From the NCBI GenBank assembly GCA_031769625.1, contig JAUIMM010000213.1, forward strand, positions 5,661,501 to 5,725,500: a DNA stretch of 64,000 bases, read 5' to 3'. Origin of the DNA: Taudactylus pleione. Taxonomy: Eukaryota > Chordata > Amphibia > Anura > Myobatrachidae. The position numbers and the translations under genes are program-made. The notes under the pieces were generated by a model. The model did not search any database. It saw only the letters and a program-made list of their open reading frames with translations, and was not told where the DNA came from. This document shows positions 1 to 11,431 of the stretch, piece after piece; the stretch's first letter is position 1; each line of letters starts with the position of its first letter.

Positions 1-480
1 ATGTATTTTCATATAAGCTTTCTCTTGGTCACTTACAGTATATGGAACCCCTCGTAAAACACAATACAAGAGCAAGCCCTGAAAAGTATTAGTGTGTTTT
101 CATCCACAAATAGATCTTTCTAACTACTTTGGGGCTCGTTTACATTTGGATGTAAGTACATTTTAATACACGCATCACAGATGTAGCAGTACACATCCAC
201 GCTCATAAGTGCTGCTCTCACAATCTCCCTGAAATGCTTTTTCAAAAGTAAGCAAGTATGATGTAAATGCCTCCATTGACACTATCAGACAGCAAGATGG
301 CCACAGTCCCCAGAGCCGCACCAGCGGGACAGGAGACTCAAAGCAGGATCCGACTCCTCTCCCCAGCACAGATCGAGGGGACCTAAGGACACAGTAGTCA
401 TGAAAAACCCACAAATGTCCAGTGGACAGCCACACCTAGCAAGAGGATGAGAAGCATGGAGGGGGAATGGTATTGAGATG
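1..480. other. No gene recognised
   Basis: I see no repeat termini, splice-bounded reading frame or RNA gene here. Positions 484-545 hold a fragment rich in CCGAC/CGGGAT words that resembles the CGGGAT foldback family seen at 31.3, 41.95 and 45.2 kb. Confidence 0.4.
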
Positions 481-583
481 CCGGCGGCTATTTACCGACT
501 GCGGATGCCCGACAGGATGAAGATCCCGACTGGGGCAGGTAAGTACTATTACCTTCCCCTGTCCTCCCCTAACACTCCCTTAG

Positions 584-1137
584 GGGTGCCTGAGTCAGCG
601 CGGATTGCTATTTTGCTAATGCTCACGCAACGCAGTTGCTAATATCAGCGGTGATATGCAAATGCATTGCAATCGCAGTATAACTTTGCGATCACAGCCT
701 CACATAAGGACACCCACTTTCCCTTGTCTCACATCCGTAATACTTAGTAATATAGGTTAACAATGGTAACATCGAGTAACATTGGACCCATACGCACACT
801 TGCACAAGCCCAGACCTTACTCATAAATTGTTAACAGCCACGCACACTATCAGTGCTATGGCTGCGTATGGCATCCAAGTGGCTAATTTATGCACGCCCC
901 TGCAACAGCGTTGCAATGCACTTGCACACCTGCATTCACACGACTACCCCCCTTCATCACGCAGAAACGACACTTCCTGTCACTCACCTTGTGATGAATC
1001 TGCAAGCACACTGCGATCCCGTTAGCAATAGCTGGTTCTGGCACTGTGATGCGTACTTATGCGCAGTACGCAACAATCGGCCGATTGTGTGCATATTAGC
1101 AACTGCGGTCCTTGCTGAATCAGGCCCTATATGCAGA
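584..1137. mobile_element. GGGCCTGATTCAG-family MITE
   Basis: The right end reads TGAATCAGGCCC followed by TAT. The left end (GTGCCTGAGTCAGCG) is a diverged inverted copy. The interior shares long blocks with the copies at 3.17 and 63.27 kb, such as CATAAGGACACCCACTT and ATCGGCCGATTG. The element is non-coding. Short reading frames inside it are not conserved between the copies. Confidence 0.7.
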
Positions 1138-3171
1138 CATCACTTAGATTCTCATCCTACTTGAGCAGACTAATGCCACACACCACAGATTCCCTGCAAG
1201 GTACTGCCCAAGTGGAACATGAAGCTTCGACGGAATTTGTTACTGTGTGTAACCACCAAAAAAAGAAGAAAGACATTTTGCTCAGTCCCTATCATGTGGA
1301 TAGAGGAGTGAAGAGCAAGGCTCAGCAGCTGAGATAATACATTAAAGTGACTGGGACGATCTCACTTCACCTGGAAATCACCTTCCTCTAATTACGGGCA
1401 CCTGGTATAATTGGTTGAGTTCTAAGGAGACTTAGGAATATGGTAGACACATTAGCCCCCCCTTGGCACTGGTGACTTTTCCCAGTGGCGTTACAAGATG
1501 GGTGCGGGCTGCACCCGGGTGTCACCAAGGTGCAGACTCCACCACAGTGACAGAAGCCAGGTGCTGCACTGTAGCATTAAGTGCAGCACTCGGCTCATAA
1601 CACTGTGAGGGAGCCGGCACTGCAAACAGGGCAGTCCGCACCCCCTTCTCCAGTACTCCCCTTCTCCAATAATAACCATGGGGGTTTGACCTGCGAGACC
1701 CTGCCCCTTATAGTGTGGCCCCACCCATCTGAGAGGCCACTCCCCCTTTTCGCCTGCACCATCCCTCCCTGCACCACGTGACACGAGGAGGGTTGCCACT
1801 GACTTTTCCTTCCTTCTCCCCCTTTTCTGCTTCTCTTTCCTTCTCCCCGCTCTTGCTCTACTTTATTTTTCTTTTCAATATTGTTTTACAATGTATTTAT
1901 ATTTCTTTAATCAGCAATATATTGTACAGTGACGGCAATACTTTTTATAGCTGCATGTAGATATTTGGTTCAATTGCTTGCTCTTTGTATCTGTATTGCT
2001 ATTTATTTTCAATGTGCTCTGCTATGGGCCATCTTTGGCCATATGTATGTTGTGCTGATTTGGTTTCAATAATATTAGATTGTACAAAAAAAAGTGACTG
2101 GGTCAAAGACGCTGGTGTGTAATTTGCAGTGTGGTGAACCCCTTGTTGCGTTTTTATTATTATATGTTGTGTGTGTTTTGAATACAATATTTTGACAAAG
2201 TTGGAGTATCAGGAAGGCCACAGGTGATACACAAGGCTGGTGTATATAAGCATGCCAGTTGACTGACGGGGTGAAATAGTTAAACATTAACCTTGTACAG
2301 ATACCTAAAAAACTGTTACTTATGGTTGATTGATGTTTGTACAGCCTAAAGGTCAATAGAACCTGAAACTATCATACCCTGGCACTGTAGTTAAATATAG
2401 AGTGGCTGGCTGATGTGCTTCCTCAGCAGCAGTAGAGTTAAACTCAGCTCATATTCACAAATTTAAATACCAGACAAGTGTTGCTTATTACTACCAATCC
2501 TGATTATTATTATTTAATAACAAGTATCAATCCATTAAGAACAATCCTACTTATTAACACTATTGAGTCACAACTGATAATAAAAATAATTGACTTTGGG
2601 AGTAAACTGAAGCATTCGGAAGAAACCCATTCTAATACAGGGAGAACATACAAACTTGACACAATCAAAATAGGACCCAGTGCCCCAAAAAATTTCGGGC
2701 TCTAAAAAATGCCAGTCATCAACCTGTAGAAGGTTATGTGCTTTTGCTCTATTAGGATGTAACACAGCCAAAACCTGGCACAGCAGACGTGCATCCCTCT
2801 GCCTAGGCAATCAAATCATGTATAGACCTTATGCGGCCCAGAGTCTGGCATCCCACCCCTATACAGCCTGTAGTTTGGTAATCATCCCCATATGCAGCCT
2901 ATAGGAAGACAAAATGATGTAGAATTTAGGAATCAGTCAGTTAGATTTTGTTACAGACCCAGGGAAGATGTGCATTCATTAACTTCAATAAAAATTAGTC
3001 CCAAAAGAAGGGAAATGTACCAAAGTGCAGTTTTGCAAAAAAAAAACAAGTTTGTCAATTTAATGTATGGAAACTGGAAATGTTATAATATACAAAACTG
3101 TACATAAAATAGCATGTTTTCAAATTGCAACGTTAGATACCACCATCCCAATTTTTTGTAACTGCACAGAA
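1138..3171. other. No gene recognised; scattered repeat debris
   Basis: Positions about 1,490-1,790 contain AGTGGCGTTACAAG and GC-rich text like the CAGTGGCGTAACTA (hAT-type) repeat at 39.43 kb. Pyrimidine-rich sequence follows at 1,800-1,880. The remainder shows no domain, terminal repeat or RNA gene that I can support. Confidence 0.35.
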
Positions 3172-3561
3172 GGCCTGATTCATTACGGGTCGCTATTGTG
3201 ATACCCACTGCAAAAATATACTAATGATTGCAATCGGAATGCTGTCGCAGCATAACATAAGGACGCCCACTTTACCTTACACACACATCCGTATAATTTG
3301 CAAGTCTGAGAAACCATCTGTAACGGAGTACAATCGGAGCCTCATACTTGCACAAGGTCTGACCTTACTCAGAAATTGCTAAACCTCAGCGCACGCACTG
3401 AAAGCCCAAGCTGCGTATGGCATCGCAGTGGCTAATATATGCACGCCAGTGTAACAGTATTCAAATGTACACGCGCACTGAGATGCATATGCATGCGCAG
3501 AACGCAACAATCGGCCGATTGCGTGCCTACTCGCAGTTGCGATCGGTAATGAATACGGCCC
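3172..3561. mobile_element. GGGCCTGATTCAG-family MITE
   Basis: It opens with GGCCTGATTCATTACGG and closes with GTAATGAATACGGCCC, an inverted pair. The interior is a shorter relative of the 584-1,137 and 63,266-63,768 copies: it shares CATAAGGACGCCCACTT, GCTGCGTATGGCATC and CAACAATCGGCCGATTG. No coding potential is visible. Confidence 0.75.
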
Positions 3562-3738
3562 AGAGTCCAAGCTACAGTATTTTGCACGTCAGAATGTAAC
3601 AAATAGACCATTTTAACAATAAAAAAAAGCCCCTTCTTTTAATTTACTGCAAAAAAAAAATTATAAATAAAAGAATTTCCCTCTTTTAATCAATTTACTT
3701 AAGGTGTTACCACCGAGTAATCATAGATTTCTCATATA

Positions 3739-4247
3739 GGGGCCTATTTATCATCGGAGATCGTATGGCCCCCTATGATTAAGTAATGATCTCGCTGTGA
3801 GGGAAGCTAAAGTATCCAACTCGCAGCGGGCGAAACTTGGCACTGGAGTAATTCATCATTGCCCCGGTGCGGGGACAGTTGCTCTGAAAAAGCAGCTGTT
3901 CCCTTCGGTTAGGATCACAGCTACAGAAGTAGCTGCGTTACTTACCGCCTCCCCGTCGGCACAGCTGCGCATGCGATCTCACGCATGCGCAAAGCCGATG
4001 GGGAGGTAGTGAGAAGGCGGGGAGGGATGTGCTCGCATCTCCTTTTCATAGGAAGGAGCGGGGATCCAAAAACAAGCGCCATCTGTAGATGTCGCTTGTT
4101 CTAGGAAGCAACAAAAACTTTCAGTTTTCGGAGTTTACTGAATATCAGGTGGTCCATTTGGGACCCCTGAGAATGAATGGCCCGGTAACTAAAATATAGT
4201 GTTTCCACATGGTTACCGGGTCAATTATCGATGATGAATAGGCCCCC
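3739..4247. mobile_element. Hairpin-chain MITE with GGGGCCTATTTATCATCG termini
   Basis: The terminal inverted repeats are GGGGCCTATTTATCATCG on the left and its near-complement CGATGATGAATAGGCCCCC on the right. The interior is a row of stem-loops rather than one long palindrome. I find them at 3,872-3,903, 3,910-3,940, 3,948-4,006 (13-bp stem with one mismatch and a second perfect 9-bp stem nested at 3,967-3,990), 4,072-4,099 and 4,181-4,220. It is non-coding. The design matches the element at 57.24 kb although the termini differ. Confidence 0.7.
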
Positions 4248-4299
4248 CTGATCCTGCCAGTATCTCAGTTTACCGCATCCCCCCAAAAAAGTCACAGGG

Positions 4300-6389
4300 A
4301 TATATTGTTCTGTTATAGAGAACAAAAAGAATACCTGCACCAAACTTCTTATTTATCATATGATCAATAGTGATCATTTAATATATTGTTAACCAACATA
4401 ACTTAATGATTTTTAGTGGAACAATGCCAGGTTGTAGATTTGATTGTTGGTGGTGCTCCCCAGGGCTTATATTAGTGGATTATAAGGGTGGGTTTTGTCA
4501 AGTGAGCAAAACAAAAAAGAAAAAAAAAACTCTTTTTGGGGGCACTCTTATGTAGTTTGAATTAAAATAGTTATTTATTAGATATACATTAAAACATTAT
4601 TAACGTAGACACATAGAAAACACACATAAGAAAAAAAACATAGAAAAGAGCATAAAGAAAAAAGAAAAAGACCTTTATATATTGTCTGTAATCATATATA
4701 ATGATAGTGGGAAAATATCCCAGGAAATTAATCCTTAATTGGGCGAAAATATTAGTTAAATAACACCTCTGCTCAAAATGCAGGTGCTAGCACAATATTT
4801 AATAAAGGCACATATAGTTAGGTAAATAAAATGTATATTACAACTTAATTTTCTTTTTTTCTATTAAGATACCTAAATATTTATTGGAAGGATATGTGTA
4901 AATTTTTTTTTTTCAAAGATATCGCGATCATTAGTATTGTATAAACCAGAAAACCTGGTACTGCAATAACTGCAGACCTTTCATATAAATTGTGACACAG
5001 CATGTAATTATAGACAGCTGTTTAAAGAGATTATCATTTAAAGACACGGTGACCATTTGTATAAACACAAAAATTGGAAAACATGGCACTGTTACAAATG
5101 TAAATGTGATACTGTGTTATTATTGTGTGATAGCCAGTTAGTTAGTGTAAATAATCCATGCGGTTAGTAAGTGCTTATGGAGCAGTATTAGTATTCACAT
5201 GCATGCATGTTATGGTAAGCAGCCATTTAATCCCATTTCAATTCAGCACATAATGCGCATAATGTTCCCTGCTGCTGTCCCACGATAATGAATAGTCATT
5301 TGTAACAATTGTCAATATTATGTTACCGCCTCTGTCATCCAGGTACCATGTGTGACGCATTTCTCCGCCTAGTAAAACACCATTGTCTGAGGAAGCCGCT
5401 AATAGTGTTTTACTAGGCGGAGAAACGTTTTTTATTCATCATCAGGACTAAAGTCCTCATACATTGTATACTAACTAATTATATTGATATAAAGATATCG
5501 TTTAAAGCTTGTTTTTGCTATGAATGTCATGGTATATACAACTAACCATTGAATTGACGGCTTTTTACATGTGGCTAAATATAATTGTTTTTTATATGTC
5601 AATATATGAATTTTTATTTTTATGTGAATAAAATTTATTGTATCTCAACCAATCTAACAACGCTCTCTGGTAAGACTATAGTCCTGTATATACCATTTTT
5701 TAGATATGAAATTACTATCTGCCAGATAAAGATTTATGGTGGAGATTACTGCATTTACTATATGATACATGCATGTAGGCAGATTTACATCATCATTACT
5801 CTGAACCTGCATGTTGCTTATATTTTTGGTATTGGTCTAAAATTAAAATTGTCGCTCAATATGTTTTCTATGCACTGCATGTCTATGGGTAGAGCAACAC
5901 CTGAAACCATCAGACTTGTTATTCATTTGTTCATTATTCATTTGTTATCCAGGTTTTTTTGGTTATACATTTTTACTGTTTATGGTTACCTGTGAAAATT
6001 AAGTTGTAATATACATTTTATTACCTAATTATACGTGCCTTTATTAAATATTGTGCTAGCACCTGCATTTTGAGCAGAGGTGTTATTTAACTAATATTTT
6101 CGCCCAATTATTAAGGACTAATTTCCTGGGATATTTTCCCACTATCATTATATATGATTACATTACTGTCCATTTGAGAAAGACAATATATAATGGTTTT
6201 TTTCTTTATGCTCTTTTCTATATGTTTTTTTCTTATGTGTGTTTTCTATGTGTCTACGTTAATAATTTTTTAATGTATATCTAATAAATATTTTAAATTC
6301 AAACTACATAAGAGTGCCCCAAAAAGAGTTTTTTTCTTTTTTGTTTTGCTCACTTGACAAAACCCACCCTTATAATATATTGTTCTGTT
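4300..6389. mobile_element. Large foldback element with hammerhead-like centre
   Basis: Positions 4,480-4,854 and 5,996-6,376 are inverted copies of each other, roughly 375 bp and about 90% alike by eye. The whole unit is flanked by an identical 15-bp direct repeat (ATATATTGTTCTGTT) at 4,300-4,314 and 6,375-6,389, which looks like a target duplication. Near the middle, 5,360-5,427, CTCCGCCTAGTAAAACAC and its complement bracket CTGAGGAA, a GCCGC/GCGG stem and GAAACG. The interior is AT-rich. A 136-codon open frame at 5,585-5,995 has no recognisable domain and is probably chance. Long target duplication plus the ribozyme-like motif would suit a non-autonomous Penelope-like element, but that is inference. 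Confidence 0.6.
5387..5427 (+). ncRNA. Hammerhead-like core motif (unverified)
   Basis: It reads CTGAGGAA, then a GCCGC...GCGG stem, then AGAAACG. This resembles the CUGANGA/stem II/GAAA core of hammerhead ribozymes, but with an extra A before stem II. A cleavage site and stems I and III were not identified. Confidence 0.25.
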
Positions 6390-6468
6390 GCCAAGTTACT
6401 AAACTGCAAAAAGCTGCTACTAATCTTATCACAGTTTTTGAAGCAAACGTAACACTATTTCAGGATGG

Positions 6469-7440
6469 CAGTGTTCTCCCCAGAATTTTTTTCCAGCCGG
6501 GTGACATCAAGAAGTAGCCAGTTGGGGGCCTTCGCAATTATGGGTGCGCCGGGAAAAGAGGTAGGTCCCTTACCATTCCAGCCCGACCGGTCTCACGCTG
6601 CTCCCCCACTGGCTCTCAATCAAAAGTGCCCATTATGCAGTGCCCCCTGTAGTTATCCCCATATGCAGTGCCCTCTGTATTTGTGCCCTTTATGCAGTGT
6701 CCCCTGTAGTTTTCCCCTTTATGCATTGCCCCCTGTAGTTTTGCTTTGCCCTTATGCATTGCCCCCAAGCTGAAATAGTGCCTCTATGTAGTGCCCCCAG
6801 ACTGTTCCCTTATGTAGTGCCCCCAGACTGGTCTCTTATGTAGTGCCCCCAGGCTTAGTGCCCCCAGACTGGCCCCTTATGCAGTGCCCCCAGGCTTAAA
6901 TAGTGCCCCCAGACTGGCCCCTTATCCAGTGTCGCCAGGCTTAAATAGTGTCCCTTATGCAGTGCCCCCAGGATGGCCCCTTATGCAGTGCTCCCAGGCT
7001 TACATAGTGTCCCTTATGCGGTGCCCCCAGGCTGGACCCTAATACAGTGCCCCCAAGCTTAAATAGTGTGCCTTATGCAGTGCCCCCAGACTTAAATAGC
7101 GCCCCTTAGATAGTTCCCCCAGACTGGTCCCGGTCCCAGCCCAGAACTTATCTTAACTTGCTAGCTGCTCGCACTCCCACTGCCTCACTCTGACTGGATC
7201 TAACTAGATCCAGCAGGCGCGCGGGGCAGGTTCCTCATGACGTCACCCGCGCACTGCATCACTGGGAACACTTGCCTCTGAAGCAATTGGCGGCTTCTTT
7301 AGCCTCCAGCACTTCAGAGGCCAGCGTTCCACAGCAGAGGTCGGCGGGGGAAAGTGCCGGGCGGTAGGCTGTTTCTGCTGGGCGATGCACCCGCAGAAAA
7401 TAGCCTGGGGAGAATTTATGATTGTTGTCACCTGTGTTGA
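6469..7440. mobile_element. Probable hAT-like repeat carrying a minisatellite
   Basis: The left side reads CAGTGTTCTCCCCAGAATTT. Near 7,405-7,422 the inverted words CCTGGGGAGAATTT appear, so the two may be decayed terminal repeats. Between them lie a GC-rich block and the tandem repeat annotated separately. No transposase reading frame is visible, so this would be a non-autonomous copy. The outer limits are uncertain. Confidence 0.35.
6620..7125. repeat. Minisatellite, TATGCAGTGCCCCC-type units
   Basis: More than a dozen degenerate units contain TTATGCAGTGCCCCCAG followed by a variable spacer (ACTGGCC or GCTTAAATAG). Spacing varies between about 25 and 50 bp, so it is an irregular, compound array rather than a clean satellite. 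Confidence 0.8.
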
Positions 7441-8395
7441 ACTAGGTAATCGATGAGACAGGTGTTTCAACACAGATAGCTGCAATCATAAATTAAGACA
7501 GAAGTCCAGGAGCAGAGCATTTTGTACTTAATGGAACGGGTCATGTTGGAGGGTCTGTGGACATATAGTGTACTGCATCCATGTACAGTTTGGCTAACAC
7601 AATAAACTATTAATTGATCATGTGTGGCCTTATCAGCTCGCTCATGCCCAGTATGCAGATGGGTGAAAATAATTACTGTGAATGCACGAACTCCGGCACA
7701 GTCCTTTTATGTGGTCTCTCGTGTTGGGTCCAGAGTCCCGCAAAGTTTTCTATTTCAGTCTGGAAACATGACACTGAGCCTTATTCAGTCCCCAATCTGA
7801 CCCACAAAGTCCCACCCTCACCTTTGATTGTCCCGTTGCCAGGTGACTAATAGTACAAGGTGGGTTGAAACAGTCGATGGTGTCATACCATCAAGGTTAA
7901 CCAACGATGGTACCATCGATGGTTACTATCGATAGTTAACCCACCAATGTCTCTCTCTAGTGCTGTGCATTGGCACAGGTCAGTACTTTATTGAAATGCT
8001 AGAAAATATACCCCAAAATCAGTTAATTCCCTATGAGCCACATACTTGCTAGCCGTACAGCCTATCAGGAGCAGTCTACTTTCCAAGATTGGCTGAGTAG
8101 TGTAAGAGACCACTCCTGATTGGCTGACTGGTTAGTAAATATGAAGGAGGGTACACCAGAGTAACTCAATTTTGTGCGAGGATGAGCTTATTGTACCGGA
8201 CACATTTTTTAAATTGGAAAAATAACAATTAGTAATTTTACCCTAAGATTCTGCAGTTTGTCTATTACTGCTTAGAATCAGTCACTCCTGCACTTAACTA
8301 TAGTCATACACTCCTATAGATCTGTCCTTGCCAAGCTTTGCTAAAATTGAGCTAAAAGACCACTCTGTCTCATACCACAGTATTGGATACAGCAT
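7441..8395. other. No gene recognised; small palindrome at 7.86-7.96 kb
   Basis: Positions about 7,860-7,965 form a foldback built on GGTGGGTT...AACCCACC, with CGATGGTACCATCG at its centre. The rest shows no terminal repeats or domain matches. Confidence 0.35.
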
Positions 8396-8526
8396 TAAGT
8401 GAAAAAGTAGCAAAGAGTGTGAAGACTAATCAACATTGCTGTCTATACAGAAGAATGACAATGCAGCCAAAAGTGGAAAATTATGTTGTAATACTGTAAA
8501 TTGTTGTTTGTCATATCTATCTATCT

Positions 8527-8582
<56 letters not shown>

Positions 8583-8690
8583 ATATCTCTATATAGACAT
8601 AATTTTCCCACGTTTAGCAGCATTGCTGTCTATACAGAAGACAGCCATTCTTGATTAATTTCTTCACGCTCTTTGCTACTCTTTTACTAA
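8396..8690. repeat. Foldback with TA/TATC microsatellite core
   Basis: AGTAGCAAAGAGTGTGAAGA on the left returns inverted as TCTTCACGCTCTTTGCTACT on the right, and CATTGCTGTCTATACAGAAG occurs on both sides. The centre (about 8,510-8,595) is (TATC)n/(TA)n. This is probably a small foldback element whose loop grew into a microsatellite. Confidence 0.6.
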
Positions 8691-8759
8691 TATGAATTAC
8701 AAGAAATATGCTAAGAACTAACCTTTGTTATCTCTGTTTCTACAAGGTACATAGGATCC

Positions 8760-8895
8760 ACAAGGTTGACCTTGGGGTATAGTTGGATCTGGATCCACAG
8801 GCACCACGCAATTAAAGCTTTTGCTTTTCTCCCAGGGTGCACTGGGTCCATCCTCCTCTATACCCCGCCCCAGCCACAGGCACCTCAGTTGGTAA
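8760..8895. repeat. DIRS copy 1 terminal inverted repeat, left
   Basis: It matches the inverted sequence at 13,005-13,130 over about 130 bp with only scattered differences. The good preservation suggests the element is not very old. Confidence 0.85.
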
Positions 8896-9137
8896 GTAGC
8901 CAAAGCTGGAGGAGGAAAAAACAGAGAGAAGAAAGACTGGAACACACAAGAACCATACTCACAGAAAGGGAGAAGGAAAACCGGTGACCAGCCACATAGC
9001 CCATATGAAGCCAGGTGCGTCAGGGCGGGCGCCCAGTGGACCCTATGGACCTTGTAGAAATGTATAAAGGTAAGTTCTTACCATATCTCTTGTTTTCTAC
9101 ACAGCGTTGACCTTGGGGATGTCCCAAAGCAGTAGAA

Positions 9138-9910
9138 CTAAGGGCAGGGATGCTCCTGTGCTGAAAGGAGAATCCGGCGCCCGAAGGATGCATCGTGAGA
9201 GGCGAAGGTGTCAAACGCATAGAACCTTTGAAAAGTCTGTATGGAAGACCAGGTGGCTGCCTTACACAGCTGAACAGCCGAGGTGCCACGGCCAGCAGCC
9301 CACGAGGGACCCACAGACCGAGTGGAATGAGCCTTAACAGAGGCCGGAACAGGTAAACCCTCCTGTGGATAAGCCTCACAAATAACCAAAACGAAGCCAA
9401 CGGGCCAAAGTTTGTTTGTTGGCAGGCCAACCCCTCTTGTGAAAACCAAAGAGGACGAACAAAGAATCAGACTTCCGAATGAACTAGTCCGGTCCACAAA
9501 AACTTTGAGAGAATGGACAACATCTAAGGAAGCCTCACCAGCCGAGAGATCAGGTAACTGAAATGCCGGCACAACTATTTCCTGATTAATGTGGAACATA
9601 GAGCTCACCTTACTAAGAAAACCCGGATGGTGCAAAGCACTGCCCTGACCCGGTGAAAAATCAGAAAGGAGAACGGCAAGAAAGTGTGCCTAATTCTGAC
9701 ACTCTTCTGGCCAAAGCAAATGCCAGGAGAAAAACATGTCATCCACTTGAGTTCCACCGACTCAAGAGGTTCAAATGGAGGATCCGAAGCACCACTGCCA
9801 AATCCTGGTGGAACAAAGGGAGGCTGAATCCTGAGAACACCCTGGAAAAAGGTGCGGATATCAGGCAGAGTAGCGATCCTACGCTGGAACCACACAAAGT
9901 GCAGATACAA
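9138..9910 (-). pseudogene. DIRS copy 1 tyrosine recombinase (broken)
   Basis: This encodes the integration enzyme of the element, a phage-integrase-fold tyrosine recombinase that inserts a circular DNA copy without target duplication. Reading minus strand, PPFEPLESVELKW leads to ARRVSEL near 9,691-9,716, which holds the first catalytic arginine. The second box AHSTR (9,311-9,333) keeps histidine and arginine. The nucleophile region FYAFD lies at 9,210-9,224. A stop and frame change between the first and second boxes (near 9,655) break the protein into at least two frames. The catalytic residues I can recognise are therefore present, but the gene is not translatable as one polypeptide. It is homologous to the enzyme at 15.75-16.43 kb. 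Confidence 0.8.
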
Positions 9911-10160
9911 GTACTTTCAAAGAAACGAGGCGTAAGCCTAGGTCCAACCCAGACTGAAGGAACGCCAAAATCCTAGAAACATGAAAACGCTTGAGGATCG
10001 TAGTTTCTGGACTCACACCATTGAACACAAGTATGCCACACTCTGTGGGAAATCCTGGCGGAAGCAGGCTGCGCGCCTGTAGCATTGTGCTGATGACTGA
10101 GCTGGAAAAACCCAGAGACCTTAAGACGGATGTCTCAAGAGCCATGCCGTCAAAGACAGA

Positions 10161-11371
10161 TTACCCAGATCCAGGTAGAGGCAGGGCCCCTGAGACAACA
10201 GGTCCCAACGTTGAGGCAGAAGAAATGGAACGTCGATGGATAGGCCCCGAAGATTGGAGTACCAGGGACGTCTGGGCCAAGCCGGAGCCACCAGCAGAAG
10301 CGTGCTGCCGTCCTGTTTGAATTTCCCGAGGCAGCAGGGAAATCGGAGGAAATAGATACGCCAGCTGAAAGGTCCATTTCACTGACAGCGCAACCACCAG
10401 GCTTGCGCCGGCGTCTCTTGTCCTGGACCTGTACACAGGCAGTTTGCAATTGTGACGGGAGGCCATGAGGTCCACCTCCGGCAGTCCCCACCTGTCCACG
10501 AGTAGTTGAAATACCTCTGGGTGAAGGGACCATTCCCCGGGATGCACGTCGTAACAGCTGAGGAAGTCCACTTCCCAGTTAAGAACTCCTGGAATGAAGA
10601 CTGCCGAGATGGCCGGAAGGTTGCACTCCGGCCAAGACAGGAAGGTTGATGTACGCCACCGTGGTGGTGGTGTCGGACTGAACCTGCACTGCCCTTCCTT
10701 GAAGAGCGTGACAACTGGAAGGCCCTGTACATGGCCCGAAGTTCCAGAATATTGATGGGAAGAACCGCTTCTTCCGCCATCCAAAGGCCCTGAAGTAAAA
10801 GTGGACCCGACACTGCCCCCCAACCCCGGAGACTGGCATCTGTCGTGAGCAGAACCCAGTCCGGGATCCAAAAGGGGCCATCCTTGGTGAGATGAGATGT
10901 CTGAAGCCACCAAGCCAGCGACAGGCGCACCTCCGGAGACAACCTCAGATACCGCTGGTGTGAAGGGGCTATAGGAACATGGAGGTAGGCGTCCTGGATG
11001 TCCAGGGAAACCATATAATCCCCCGGTTCCATAGTCTGAATGATGGAAAGCAAAGTTTCCATCCTGAAAGTGGGTACTCTGTTCAACGATTTCAGGTTGA
11101 GAATAGGCCAATGAGACCCATTGGGTTTCTGAACCAGAAATAGAGAAGAGTAGTAACCCATCCCGCGTTGAGAAAGCGGAACGGGAACAACAACCCCTGC
11201 TTTCAGCAAGGACTCTATGGCTTCCTGAATCTGCAAGGCCTTGGCCTTGGTCTTGTCCTGAGAAAGACTCTGCAGAAGAACTGTTGGGTGGGTCTGTGAC
11301 GGAAGGACAGGGCATACCCCTGAGAGACCACTTCTCGTACCCAAGCATCCGTGGTGGTATTGCACCAACAC
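10161..11371 (-). pseudogene. DIRS copy 1 RT-RNase H, catalytic palm deleted
   Basis: The minus-strand frame contains the reverse-transcriptase signature SLDIQDAYLHVPIA near 10,955-11,000. After only about 35 codons it joins directly to the RNase H start LLTTDASLRGWGAV (about 10,815-10,860). In copy 2 the same two landmarks are about 650 bp apart, so roughly 540 bp are missing here, including the YxDD metal-binding motif. Downstream, EVDLMASRHNCKLP and FPPISLLPR mark the region following RNase H in DIRS pol, often described as methyltransferase-like. This pol could not copy RNA on its own. Confidence 0.8.
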
Positions 11372-11431
11372 TGGTCGAATTGAAGAAGTCGGCCCCCCAC
11401 TCTGGGATCCCCCAGAGAGAGGCCCGTCCCA

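Noticed and set aside
584..1137. Short frames of 65-103 codons around 828-1,164 as small genes
   Set aside because: They fall inside a MITE whose other copies (3.17 and 63.27 kb) do not preserve the frames.
5585..5995. 136-codon open frame rich in I, Y and F
   Set aside because: AT-rich sequence between the arms of a foldback, with no domain and no conserved relative seen; such composition gives hydrophobic translations by chance.
6465..6773. 102-codon cysteine/proline-rich frame (CPLCSAPC repeats)
   Set aside because: The repeats come from the TATGCAGTGCCCCC minisatellite, not from a zinc-binding protein.
9020..9430. 136-codon minus-strand frame as a separate gene
   Set aside because: It is an alternative frame over the DIRS recombinase and internal complementary region; the HSTR and FYAFD motifs are in another frame.
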